Below, piece after piece: positions 33,552 through 45,484 of a stretch of 64,000 bases of DNA. The stretch covers positions 35,677 through 99,676 of the forward strand of contig JAIWNE010000122.1 of the NCBI GenBank assembly GCA_025331445.1, read 5' to 3'. How positions within the stretch are numbered: the stretch's first letter is position 1; every line of letters begins with the position of its first letter. A program made the position numbers and the translations under genes. The notes beneath the pieces were generated by a model, which saw nothing but the letters and a program-made list of their open reading frames with translations, did not search any database and was not told the DNA's origin. The stretch is from Blakeslea trispora. Lineage: Eukaryota > Mucoromycota > Mucoromycetes > Mucorales > Choanephoraceae.

Positions 33552-36500
33552 ATGACTATATGGAATGCTAATGGTATTGCTCGTCAAGCCATTAGTACTG
33601 TTACTGACTACTTATATGACTCTTCCCTCATCTTCATCACCGAGACTTGGCTACTCTCTCCTCTTCGTTTTCCCACCTCTTGGCAACAGTATCATACCTA
33701 CGGTCAACCTGTTGCTGACTCTTCCGTGGCAAGATGGGTATCTCTCTTTTGGTCAATCCTACTTGTCCTTACCCAGTTACTCCTCTCCTTCTTCCTCTCC
33801 TTATGTCTTTTCTTGTCAAGTCTCTACCTTTCTCATTCATTGTGTCTATGCCCCTCCTTCTCTGTCCGATGATGAGTTTATGTCTCTCATTATGTCTCTC
33901 CCTTCTCGTACTCATGCCTCTCAGACCAACGCATTCATCTGTGGCGATTTGAATGCGCGTAGTGTTCCTCTTCTTGGTGACTCTCGAAGTAACACTCGTG
34001 GTACTCGTCTGGCCGAATGGGTTGAGGAAGCTGGTCTTTTCTGTTGGAACTCTCTCTTGGCAAAAGGTGTTCCAACTCTGTTCTCTCAAAGTCGCATGGC
34101 TAACTCTCAGCCTGGTCACTCCAGTTGGAGTAGCGTAATTGATCTCTTTATCAGCTTTGATGATCTGGTTGCTCCTTCTCTTGTTGTCCGTGATGCCGGC
34201 CTTGGTTCTGACCATGTTCCTGTCTCTCTGTCTTGTTCTCTGTCTTCTCTGCCTCCTGCTCCAGTTGCTCATCCGCGTCTTTTATGGAAACTGTCTTGTC
34301 TGGATGATCACAAGAGTGTAGAGCTGTATCAGTCTCTTTTCAGGTTGCATAGCGCACCTATCAAAAATACACTCTTGGCAGAAGTTAAGTATTCTATTTG
34401 TCAAGCCTTCGGGCAACATAGCAGTCGTACCTCTACTCACGCAACTCTCCCAACTGAAAGGGTTATCCCTGATGTTGATTCTATTGCTAGTAGCCTCACT
34501 GATACCATCCACCGTTGCCTCGATGAGTCTGTTGGTCGCAAACAGCCACGACCTCCTGGTAACACCTGGTTCTGGACTTGCTCTCTGCAGTCTCTTGTGG
34601 ATGCTCGTGAGGACGCCCGAAGAGCTTGGCGACGAGCTTCTGACGGCGTTGGTAAGGCTGTTCTGTGGCGTGCGTATCTTTCTTGTTGTGACCGGTTCAA
34701 TGCTGAGCTCAAGCGTCGTAGGCGTGAAACATGGAAGCAGTTCTGTGACAAGCTCTCTTCTGGTCCTTTCTCTGACACTACTGCCACCATCAAGCGGTTA
34801 CGGCGTGGTCGTACTACCTCTCCTGGGTTCTCGCATCCTGAAGGTCCTGCTGTTGCTGCTACGGTGATGTCAAGTCATCTTCGGTCTGTCTTTGCTGGTG
34901 ATCACCTGCCTGCTCTCCGGCCTACTGCTCCCCCTTTGCCTTCTGGTCCTTGTGTCTCGGTTGATACTGCTAGGTATCTTCAGAACCAGTTTGGTCTTGA
35001 CTTGTCTTTCTCCCTTCCTGTTGGTGCTACTACTGCTGCTGATAAGGACTGTCCCTTTACGGTCGAGTTAGTGTCTAACACTCTCTTGAAGAAGCTCTCT
35101 CGTCGTAAAGCTCCGGGTGTTGATCATCTGAGAACCGAGATGCTATTGCCCATTGTCGATGACTTGTCTCCTCTCTTGGTCTTGCTCTTTTCTCTTTGCT
35201 GGTTCTGGTCTCGAATCCCTCGCGATTGGTGTACTGCCCAGGTCGTGCCCATTACAAGAAGGGTGATCCTCTGAGTGCAGCCAACTACCGGCCCATTAGC
35301 TTGACTTCGGTCATGCGTAAGTTGCTGGAGTTGTGCGTGTATCCTGAGCTCTTGGAATCTGGTCCTCCTCTGGATATCGTTCAAGGTGGCTTTCGCGCTC
35401 ATCGTGGTACTCTTGACCAGGCTCTGTCTTTGCATGAGCTGTGTCGTCAGCATGCTGATGATCACTTTGGTGAACCTCCTGTCCTTTGTTTCTTGGACAT
35501 TAAGCAAGCATACGATAGTGTTGATCGTAACATTGTCTGGCGTGCTCTTGAGACTTATGTCTCTGATCCTCTTCTTGGCCTGCTGCGTTGTCTTTTTGAC
35601 AATGTGCAAGTTGAGGTACTGGTCTCTGGTGCTCGTTCTCCTTCTTTCTGGCCTGGTACTGGTGTCTTGCAAGGTTCGATCTTGTCTCCCTACTTGTACT
35701 CTGTGTACATTAACTCGTTCCCTGCCGTCCTGCGGTCCATCTCAATGCCTCGCTCTCGTGTGTTTGGATCCATGCCTCAACGTCTGTATGATGGCCTCTG
35801 GATCAACTCATACTCTATGCTGACGATGTTGTCTTGATCGGCACTGCTGAGACCATGCCCCGCTTGTTGAAGAAAGCTGAAGAACACTCTCTGTCTCTTG
35901 GGTATCGGTGGAACCCGGCCAAGTGTGTGGTGGTGAACCCGCCGCTGTATACTGGTCGTACTACTCCTTACGCTGTATGGTACTGTCTCCTGTTGCCGAG
36001 TCTTTTGACTATTTGGGCTTGCCCTTCAATAGCAAAGCTCAACTGGATGCTACTCTCCTTGTTCAACGCAACGCTCGTTCTGCCTTGGTGGCCATGCGCT
36101 CTGGTCTTCAACCTTTGGGTGTTCACTCGACTGGCTTCTCTCGTTTGACCTCTGCTCGGCTGTATGCCACCTTCATCCGGCCAAAGCTAGAGTATGGTCT
36201 TGCTGTCTCTTCTCTCTTGGTTCGTGACCTCCGGGTTATTGAGCGTGCTCAAGATCAGTGTCTTCGTCTCGCCTTTGGTGGCCACTCTAAGGCTTCAACA
36301 GTGGTGTTTAAACACCTGACCCACTTGCCTTGTATGAAGGAGCGTGTCTCGATCCTCGGGTTCAAAATGTTGGTGCGGATGCAACAGCTTCCTGCTGATA
36401 CTTTGCTCGCTGTCTTGCTTGCCCACATTGCCTCTACCTCTGTTGCCCCTCGTTTCCGCTGGCCTAGGCTGCTAAAGAACAACTCTCTGTGGAAACTGGT

Positions 36501-37148
36501 CTGCCACTCTTTTGTCTCTCCCTCTGTGCCTCGCTTCTCTTCCTTGCAGCAGTGGATTGCTACCTCTGGTGGTGATCCCAAGCCTGTCATTAGGCGTTAT
36601 CGTCGTGCTTACTGGCTGGCCTTTTGGCCAAACCTGATGGTCTGGTTCTCTTGCGTGCTTGTCGTCCTGTGCTGGGTGTTGATCCCATCCTGGTGCTGCC
36701 AATGTCCGTTTGGGAACGTAGTCGTCTTCTTCGCTGGAAGATGGGTTGGTTACCTGCTCGTCCTGTTCCCTGTCGTTGTGGTCATCCACATGCTTCGCGG
36801 AACCATTTGCTTTCTTGTCTCTCTGTTGCCTCTCGTCTTGGTGTTGCTGTTAATGCTCAGCCCAATCCTTTGGATTTTGTGTTGAACCAACTCCCTCGAC
36901 TTTCTTCCGCTCCTTCACCCAATGACCAGCGTCATTCTGTCTCTCTTTTGCGTTGGTCCTCTTGGTGGCCTACTATCTGCTCGATCATGCTGGACATGGA
37001 CATGATCTGTCTCCCTGATGCCGAGTTCAGTCCCTGTTCTCAGGATATCCGTGGTCTTACTCTTTTGGATTGGTTGCTCCCTGTCTTTTACAAACAAGTT
37101 GCTCCTCCTGTTACTTCTACTCTTTACAACTACCTTAGTGTAGTCTGA
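33552..37148 (+). pseudogene. LINE ORF2: endonuclease, reverse transcriptase and zinc knuckle, with several frameshifts
   Basis: The ATG at 33552 starts the endonuclease (IWNANG, FITETW). Its later motifs CVYAPP, CGDLNAR and SDHVPV lie in another frame (33565-35274). RT follows as YRPISLTSVMRK, FLDIKQAYDSVDR and GVLQGSILSPYL (frame of 35196-35837), then YADD at 35816-35827 in a third frame. The thumb and linker are in 35908-36885, and a CCHC-like knuckle (CRCGHPHASRNHLLSC) is in 36624-37148. All catalytic motifs are intact. Frames change about six times (near 33735-33780 twice, 35250, 35800, 35980 and 36630), mostly fitting single-base indels. This is either an old copy or an assembly with indel errors. 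Confidence 0.88.
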
Positions 37149-37399
37149 TTCCCTTTTTGCTCTCTCTCTATTTATTTTTATTGTCTCTCTTGGTTTCTTT
37201 TTCCTTTTTTTCTATTCTGCTAGTTTATTTTTTTGTTCCTTTTGATCCAGTTAGAATAATCCTTATTTTAGCTTGCCCTTATGATTAGACACTTGCCCCA
37301 TAGGGATCAGTCTTACAAGTCATTATTAAATAAAATCTTTTGCCTACATTTGTTGTCAGTCTTAATATAATGATTGTGCTTGTAAATTCAACTCTCTGC

Positions 37400-38480
37400 A
37401 CTACACCGAATGCTTGACCAACGTACGGTGGTCATCCACGGTTAACATGGTCTTAGGTGCACCCCAAACCCAAGTATTGATTTTAATTATAAAAGCTGCT
37501 ACTTTTTTTGATAGATATTTAGATATATTGTTTGGACTTTCAGAACTTCTTACAGGATTCAAAACGAGTTTGTTTTCATATAGTTATAACCATTTAGATT
37601 TCTACCTGCTTAAAGAAAATTCGCTCTTTAAATTTTTTTTTGTCTTCTTAAGTTTTTGCAGCTTCTCGATTTCCTTAATGCTGAGGAGTTTAAATTGACT
37701 TGTCTTTTTTTCTTCAAAAAATATCAAGACCTGAAAAATTACAGCTAAAAAAATTGGAGAATATTTTCGGAAACTAGAAATCTAAAAATTGAGAATGAGG
37801 TTCACAAAATAATTGGGAAAATCTTTTAAAAATGGGAAATAAAAAACTTAAAGCACTGAAGAGAAAATACTCTAAGTAAACCATGAGATAAAAAAAAAAG
37901 AACCAATAAGAACGTGCAAGCAATTCTGATTTTTGTATTAGATCTTGCTAAAACTAACCGTTTCTATGTCTGTTTATGAAAGCACTCCTTCAAGACATTA
38001 ATTTCCTTATATTCGTTTCTATACATTTACACACTTTATCATCTCAAAATAGCATAACCGCATACAAAAATAAAGTAATAACTCGACAGGAAAGATGTCG
38101 CCTTTTTTATTGCATAAACACAATTCTTCAACCAGATATCCAAACTTATTGTTCGTGATGCAGGCTATTCAAACAGAGATCCGTTTATATTCTAAGCTAA
38201 AAGTATTACTTACCTCATGCCTAACAAGCAATTAAGTGATCAGCGGTGTAACTCACTAGCTGTGAGTTGCTAATAGTTACGACTTGCATACCAAATAGAA
38301 ATGATGCCGAAAAGAAAGATCTTTCACGTTTGTTGGCGTCAAAGCCTTTTACTGGAATATTTAAAGAATCTTTATAGTTGTCCTTTTCTCTGATGGTTCT
38401 AGATTTTTGTCGACTTGTTGGTAACGCGCTTGCATCGTATTGGTTTATTGTAATGACTAAAGTCTATTGAGTTTCATCTG
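37400..38480 (+). repeat. Repeat B, copy 1
   Basis: It matches 45485-46720 in the same orientation, from GGTTAACATGG near 37440 through CTGCTTAAAGAAA, CTGAGGAGTTTAAA, GGGAAAATCTTTTAAAAATG, AATTCTTCAACCA and TTGTTCGTGATGCAG to CGTTTG-TGGCG near 38330 and beyond. No ORF is conserved. It starts right after the LINE. Confidence 0.85.
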
Positions 38481-39323
38481 TCCTTTTTTTCTTTGGAGAT
38501 GGGTAAGTCAGGAGTTAAGATCGTTTCAATAAAAAAAGTAAATTTGAAGCGAGGTAAAAAAATTTTCTGGGACATGTTTTTTTAGAAGCGGAAGGAGTAA
38601 TTCTGTATGAGAATAAAATTGACTGCCTTAATTTTCTTGTGTAAAAAAGTACTGTTCAAATCACTTAAGAAAGAGAAATCACTGTATTTTTAATACGGCA
38701 TCTATCAACAGTTGAAAATAAAAGAGAGTAATTACTTACTGCAACTGCTTATCATACAAAATGCTATATCTTTTTTATTTTCGTCTCTTTTGGAAGTACC
38801 TCAAACATCGGAGTGAAATAACCAAGATTGACCCTGATTTATTTTTCTAAGAAAAGACATCAAAATCTGACATTCAAAAACATCTTTTGAACCAAAAATA
38901 TGCATCAAAACACAGTCAAATAACGAAAGCAATATCATATTCACAAAATAAGGCATTCAATATTTAGTTGTCATGATGCAACAAGTCTTGTCTACAAAAA
39001 GTAGAAACAATAAAGAGAGAATGCACAACTTTTGGAAAAAAGACTTGTGAACACGTTTTCTTCAACTCCATGTATTACATAAGACAAGATTTGACAGACA
39101 GACAGAAAGCCCTTAAAATTAGTAATAAAAAAAGCAAGTTCAAGAACAATGGCTGTCATTGTATTGAAACAGCATTTGGCTCCTGAAAAGATTGTCGATA
39201 ATATCATTCTCAGTTCCAAATCAAGGGTAAACCATCGGTATATATATCATTGTCAACATTAAACGGAATTGGATTTTCCTCACTTTTATCCTCTCTCTCT
39301 CTTTCTCTCTCTTATTTTCGAAA

Positions 39324-42300
39324 ATGTCTACTTCTACCAACTCTTCCACCTGTAATGGTTTGATGATGTGCTTTTGCACTGTATGCAAGGAAAACTCACA
39401 AGTTGGACATGGCAAGGTCACTAAGCGTACTTACCGTGAGCATCAAAAGCGTGAAGTTGAAAAGAGACAAAGACTTGAATGTAATTATATAACTTTTGTA
39501 TATTTAATCATTATTGACATCTAATACTCTTGCTTGTTTTGTAGATGATGCTACCTCTCAATCACTTAACTCTGGTCTTACTTATTCGCTTAACAGTCTT
39601 TTAGTCGACGATGGTAAGTTTTGTGATATACAATATAGTCTTACATACATTAACGTCAACTTAATAGAAATGGAGTTCTCTTTTGGTGTTGTTCCTCATA
39701 CACCCACTCCTGTTGAAGACATCCCAGCTGGAGACGTCAATCAAGATGGTATGTCTCCATTCTCAATGTTTCTAAATGATCAATAAACTTATTTATTTTC
39801 ACTTATTTCTTTTTAAGACGCTCCTTATGAATGTCTTGTCAATGAGAATTTTCCTACTTCGCCTATCGCTTCACTTTTGTTCGCCATGCTACTCTTGTTG
39901 CGCAAAAACCAGCTTGCCGATGCATCATGTGAAACAGTGATGCTTTTTTGTAACATGGTGCTTTGTCTTACTGATGAAAGATTCAGATTTCCTTCCACTG
40001 TTGAAACTTTTGATAAGTGAATTCTTCCAATAGACACAGCAACAAAGCAGTAAAGAAGTATGCGAACTGCATTCAATGTCACGCCATTCATCCATATCAA
40101 TCCGATGAAGAAAAGCAAAAAATACAAGACCAACGTTATTGTGCAGACACTGGCATCTTCAACGACTCTGCTTTCTGTGAAGCTGAGCTGTTGGTCACTA
40201 GTCAATACGGTAAACTTGCTCCAGTCAGATCGTTCTTCTACAATTCCTTGGTGGATACTCTTAAGGGTTTCTTCATGCGCGACGGATTTGCTGAAAGTCT
40301 TACTCTTTGGAAAAACCGTCAAGTATTGCCCGGTATGCTATCAGACATCTATGATGGCAAAATCTGGAATGAATTCAAGCTCGACGATACTGACAGCCAA
40401 CCCTTTGTATTCCAGAGTGATTATAATTTACTTCTTACTTTGAATTGCGATTGGTTTCAAGCGTACAAAGAATCGTACAGTGTTGGTGCAATCTATCTGA
40501 CAATCCAAAACCTGCCTCGTGAGGTACGTAACCTTCGTACGAATACCATTTGGTATGCCTGATACCTGGACCCAACGAGCCAAGCACATATCAAATGAAC
40601 AACTACTTGCGTCCTCTTGTAGAAGAACTTTTGGTGTTGATGAACGGTGTTCAGATGAAGACAAAAACAAAAGGCACACATCTTGCAAAGGCTGCTATTT
40701 CTCTGTATATGATGGATCTCCCTGCGCAAAAGAAAGTAGTTGGCCTGACATCTTGTACTTCAACCAACGGATGTCATAAATGCAAGAAGCAATTTCCCGC
40801 ACTCGTTCAGGGAAAGACAGCTCGTGACTTCACCGACTTTGACGTTGATAATTGGATTAAAAGAAGCAGCCAAGAGCACCGAGAACTGGCAAAAAACTGG
40901 CGTAATACCAAAACCAATGCAGAGCGTGTTTTGTTAGAAAAAGCAAACGGTATTCGATGGAGCGTCCTTTTGGATTTGCCTTATTTCAACCCTGTACGTC
41001 ATGTTGGGGTTGATATAATGCATAACCTTCTCCTCGGTATCACAAAGAAAATGACAAAAGTATGGACAAGTCCCTTGAAGTCAGGTACAACAACACTCTC
41101 TCCTCTAATCGACTCCAAAGGCCTTAAAGACATGCAAGCAGTCTTGGCAGATAAGTTTGTTTTGCCTCCGGGTCATGCATTGTCGTCTCTTGCTCGGAAA
41201 ATAGCTGTTGGTGATGGTTTTTCAAACATGAAGGCTGACGAATGGGCTACTTGGCTGTTGGTTCTTTCAAGACATTTGCTTCCGGCATATCTTGGTCAAA
41301 GAGCATTCGAGCACTGGATGCTTTTGTAAAGGCTTCAGAGATTTTTCTTTCCCCTTGTGTGTCCCTTGTTGAGCTCGACAATGCTCAAAACCTCCTGCAC
41401 TCGTTCCTTTCTGGGTTTGACGCTGTGTACAAGAACAAGTCCTTGATCACGCCCAACTTCCACTACGCTTTGCATCTAAAGGAAACGATGTTAGATTACT
41501 CTGCTTCGCCTTCTCACTGGCTCTTTAACTTTGAAAGGTATAACCAGGACATCAAGACTATCCGGACCAACAGAAAGGACTGCGTTGAGCGTACTTACCT
41601 CAACAAATTCCTATTGCAAGTTCATTTCGAAGAGTCTGTTGCATCCCTGTTGCCCTTTATACCCCAGGCATGTACTGCTCAAGTTGAAGATCTTTTTGGC
41701 AGTCTCAAGGCTAGACTTGTTAGCTTGGCGGATCGTAGCTTTTGTCTGAAAACCTTGTACAAGATACGCATTGGAGATGTTCCTGCTTTTGGTTCCGAGC
41801 CTCTTCCTTCTGCTGCACTTGGGCCTAATAAGATCAGATCAGGTACCTTGTCAGATGATATGTTCTCCTGCCTTGTCCTGTATTACAACACTGTGTACTC
41901 TGGTGTCTATAAAGACCAGCATATCGCAGCGCTTTGTCCTGGTACAATTCCGGTGACTCAACAAGTAGACAAGTTCCTTGAGATCAACATACTGGGTAAC
42001 CGGTTCAAGTCTGTTGAGGCTTCAACAAAAAATAAACGCGGTTCGTATGCTTTGGCATACTGCCAAGAAAATGATGTTGCTGTGCTCCGGTGTTGTCAGA
42101 TTGAATGTCTCTTTAGACATACAGTAATGGTAGAAGATGAAAACGGTGACCAATCTCCAACAGTACACACATTTGCATATGTCAACTGGTTCGTTCAATC
42201 TGATATGCAAATGCATTACTATAACAACAGCGACTCTTCCAAGTACGGTATGAGGCTTCTAAAGAACGAATTTGAACCTCTTTCCATCGCATCTATCATA

Positions 42301-42396
42301 CCAGCTAGTCAACTCTATAGCCAGATTGCTATTGTCAAAAACCATATTACAAACTTGCATGTTGCAATCGACCTACCAGCCAAATTAATAGCTTAG
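39324..42396 (+). pseudogene. tnp2/Plavaka-like (CACTA-related) transposase gene with introns and frameshifts
   Basis: Exon 1 (39324-39480) encodes a short Cys-rich start. Exons 39545-39613, 39668-39748 and from 39818 follow with GT-AG introns. The main body (40017-42396) shows the signatures of tnp2-domain transposases of Mucoromycota: FFMRDGFAESL, DIYDGKIWNEF, YSVGAIYLTIQNLPRE, CHKCKKQFP and HVGVDIMHNLLLG, the last with the catalytic-region Asp. Frame breaks lie near 40013, 40555 and 41320, each fitting a one- or two-base indel. The gene resembles that at 62535 in exon plan. Terminal repeats of the element were not found. Confidence 0.85.
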
Positions 42397-42724
42397 ACAT
42401 TTCTTTTATTTTACACATATATTTTTACCCTTGCCTTTTTTTTGTATCTTGATGTTCTTGTCAGTTACTTTTTTTTTTATTAAATAAATTTTTATTTCCT
42501 GTTCTGCTTAATCTCTTTCTCTTTTATTTAATTTTAATTTTTCCATTTGGTGAAATTTTTTAACAGGTGTGCTTGCTCTTTCCTTCTACATGGGTAGCAT
42601 TTAAGAGACATCAAAAGCAAGCATATATTATATAGCTAAGTATTCAAGTTGCATACCAATACTGGAGAGTTTATACTTTTTTAAAGGTTTATTTATTAGA
42701 AAAAAAGAGAAAAAGAAACCAAAG

Positions 42725-43778
42725 TTAAGGTCTGAAGGCCCAAAGAGGAAGCGCTTGACGATGTTCGTCAGACAACACCTTTTCAACAACCTGTTGACGA
42801 CGAAAGACTTGACAGCGGCTTCTCGAGTCTTTCTTGTTTGCTTTGTCAAGAAGGTAGTAGAAGTTGGTCAGCTAAATTGATGCGGTTAATATCATGGAAA
42901 CAACAATACAACTCCTATAACTCACCTTCTGAGAGCGCCAAGAGGGAATAGCAGTACAGAAGTGCTTGCCAACTTCTTCATCCTCGGCATCTTCGTCTTC
43001 AGACATGTACTCCATCTTGAGTACAGCCTCACACTCCTCGTTTGAAGCAACGTCTTGGCCCAGAAGACCACAAGAAGCAACAAATGCACTGAGGCGAGCA
43101 TGGTGTTTCTAGGACCAAAGCAAAAGGTAAATAATTATCGAAGACTTAGCACGATTTCTAGTTACTTACCCTCTGTAAACGTCTAGATTTACGATACAAG
43201 GCAGCACGTTGTTCGGTTTGCTCCATGGTCAGGCCTTGCTGCTTGGAAGCTTTAACCAAGGTGTCGAATTGGTTTCGAATCTTGGCATCAATGGCAGTGA
43301 TGATACTCTTTGCCAACTCTTGGTGTTCTGGAAGGCCAGATTGTGTCTTCATTTCCCTAATAGCAAGATTCAATATGCAGTTGTAAACATCCAGATTTCT
43401 CAGCGGATGCTTCATTGAATGCTGAACGGAGAACTCGACACCAAGGCTTCTTGCATCCTGCACCGCAGTTTGTACAGCTTTCTGTTCAAAAAGATAATTA
43501 TATTAGTGCAAAGATAAACATAAAAGTAAATAATAAACATACACGCAAGGCAGGGTTTCTACCATGGATGGACTTTTCTCTAGTACGTTCAGTGCTAGAA
43601 GCCATTGGACGGTTCAAGGCCTCCAATTCAGCCAGACGAGCTTTTATTTCCTGGAGTTCCTCGACAGTGATTACAGCGGATTTGCAACAGGGCGGGCAAC
43701 AGGACGAGCAGCAGAACGGGCAACGGGACGGATGGTAGAACGGGGGGAGGCAGTGGCAACAACAGGGATTTGGTTCAT
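42725..43778 (-). pseudogene. Accessory gene convergent to the tnp2 transposase, 4 exons, one frameshift
   Basis: Exons in transcript order are 43778-43543, 43481-43170, 43108-42926 and 42871-42725, all with GT-AG introns. With one base restored near 43682 the sum is about 292 codons. The N-terminus is a Pro/Arg/Ala repeat (RPVARSAARPVARPVA), then an amphipathic helix, a basic stretch (YRKSRRLQRKHHARL), an acidic patch (SEDEDAEDEE) and a final FYYLLDKANKK region. No domain was recognised. Its place tail to tail with the transposase, 330 bp apart, suggests a second transposon-encoded protein (inference). Confidence 0.6.
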
Positions 43779-43989
43779 ATTAATATGATAAGAGATGAAG
43801 AAGGCATGTTGTCTATCTGTCAAGTCCTATTTATAACAATTTTTGACAGAACCCTTTTTTTTGTGCTCGTTTTATGTACAAAAAAGGAAGGTCGTTGTTA
43901 TGGCATCATTTCTTGTTTAGAAATAATTTGAAAAAAAAATTTTTATTCGTTTTTCTTTTTCTCTTCTAATATATTTTTATTAAGTGATC

Positions 43990-45440
43990 AAATAAAATTT
44001 GTAAGTACTATTTCTAAGCTCAATTGACATTTCACTCATTATAAATATTCAATTAAGTCTTGCTTTCTATGAGGACTCATGTAAATCATTACATCGCTCA
44101 AGGTAAAACTTTACAAGCAAATCATTTCATATTTAACTCACCGTTTTTTCAGAATTAGCGGTCTGTTTCTATCATTGTTTAATCTTTTCTCGGCGATGTC
44201 AGTACAAAGGTAAGTAAAGTTCGTGAACATAACTGAAAACTCTTCTAACCACTGTGTTTTAGTTGCTTTATGTACCGCGACCGTTCCCGGTTAGAAATTT
44301 GGGTGCTATGATCCTTTGAGACGTAAGTAAATGTATTAATTATTGCTTTTGATATAAAACTCATTCGATCTCTATAGGTCTCTTTCTGTTTGTAAGCTTC
44401 TTTTGCCCTTGGGTATTGTATCCTGCTTTCTACACCGTCTTTAAGTCTTTTTAATGTAAGTAACCTATATTACTCTATACTAAGAGTATAACTAACTGTT
44501 CCATTGTTGTGATAGCCATTCTCCCTGTGATTTTCTATCGTTTAAGTGCAACGAGTGCAAAGGAGCTTAATAGAACCACTGTGACCAAGTGCCATTCTGG
44601 CTACCATTCTGGCTTGGCTACCATTCTGGCTACCATTCTGACTACCATTTTGTCTGACTACCATTTTGTCTGACTTTTCTTGCCGTTTCGCCTGCCATCC
44701 TGCCTGCTTTTTCCTGATTTTTCCTACCATTCTACCCAGTTTTTGCCTAATGATTCCTGCCATTCTGCCCAGTTTTGCCTACCATTTTGCCTGATTTTAC
44801 CTGCCGTTTCGCCTACCATTCTACCTGATTTTTGCCTAGTTTTTAATCCTATCCCCCTAGTATATTCCCCCATAAAAAGCCACTATTTTCCATCAAAAAA
44901 AAGTTTTTTCCTATAATAAAAGCCACTTTTTTAAGCCTCTAATCCTCTATATTTGCTGTAAACAGTCCAATTGTAAAGAAGTATATTTGCGTAAAGAAGC
45001 CTATTCTATCCAATTGCAATCGTATATTTTAATAAAAATACCGTGTATGAACCCAATCAGAACGAAATATTGAACGTATTTTTGCGAAAAGAAGCCAATT
45101 GAAAGAACTATTTCAAGAATGTAATCCAATTAGGTCGCTCCAATGGATACGGAACACACGTTGGAAACGAGGCAGTTCTCGTAATCTGTTTGCCGTCGTG
45201 GAAATTGGGGCAGTAACCGTGGTTCATTTGCCGTCGTGGTAACGAATGCATTAATCGAAATTCATTTGCCGTCGTGTGAAACAGATGTGTTTCGAACCCA
45301 GGTTTCCACGACGGCAATGAATTGGGAGTGCCAAGTAGGTTCCGTACGAAGCAGACGTGTGTTCCGTAAAAATCATGGTTCGTTTGCCAACCTCTTCGGT
45401 GTAGTGGCTGGCCACTTCTTTCTGTCAATTATATCACAAA
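43990..45440 (+). repeat. Repeat A, copy 1: intron-bearing non-coding unit
   Basis: Four strong donors (GTAAGTA at 44001, 44210, 44323 and 44456) are followed, for the last three, by CTAAC-like branch sites and acceptors ending at 44262, 44377 and 44515. The exons between them (60 and 78 bp) look non-coding; the first has stops in all three frames. Next comes a run of CCATTTTGCCTGA-like units (about 44580-44835), a block with repeated CCAATT and GTAAAGAAG motifs (about 44940-45140), and a 38-bp tandem array. The order is the same in copy 2 at 47130-48420. It reads like a spliced non-coding transcript, unproven. Confidence 0.7.
45189..45317 (+). repeat. 38-bp tandem repeat in unit A copy 1
   Basis: TTTGCCGTCGTG recurs at 45189, 45227 and 45265, exactly 38 bp apart. 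An inverted CCACGACGGCAA lies at 45306-45317, so the end can form a hairpin. The rest of each unit is poorly conserved. Confidence 0.85.
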
Positions 45441-45484
45441 TCTGTTTACCAGGACACACCTAACCGGTCGAGCGGACACGTGCG

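Larger units (their letters stand above)
31978..37390 (+). mobile_element. Long two-ORF LINE with APE endonuclease, next to the tRNA gene (edges approximate)
   Basis: It carries a coiled-coil ORF1 and an ORF2 with endonuclease, RT and a C-terminal zinc knuckle. The 5' edge is placed at the end of the tRNA gene; the upstream open frame runs into the tRNA sequence. The 3' edge lies between the poly(A) signal at 37329-37334 and the start of repeat B at about 37400. No clear poly(A) tail or target duplication was found. Base composition (CT-rich plus strand) is distinct from the flanks. Confidence 0.88.

Noticed and set aside
32318..34272. Long minus-strand ORFs (for example 32318-32914 and 33769-34272)
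   Set aside because: Shadows of the CT-rich LINE ORFs; the plus strand carries all recognised motifs.
39100..43870. CACTA-type terminal repeats around the tnp2 genes, suggested by GACAGACAGACAG and CTATCTGTCAAG
   Set aside because: Only short, imperfect similarity at 39096 and 43815; not a convincing inverted terminal repeat.
44542..44763. Minus-strand ORF with Gln-Asn-Gly-Ser repeats, and the similar frame at 47666-47848
   Set aside because: Both come from simple CCATTTTGCC repeats on the other strand; the peptides are not conserved.
45189..45317. CRISPR-like array
   Set aside because: Only the 12-base core is repeated, spacing is a plain tandem period, and the context is a eukaryotic nuclear genome.
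45108..45428. Minus-strand 106-residue ORF over the 38-bp array
   Set aside because: Created by tandem repeats, not conserved in the second A copy.
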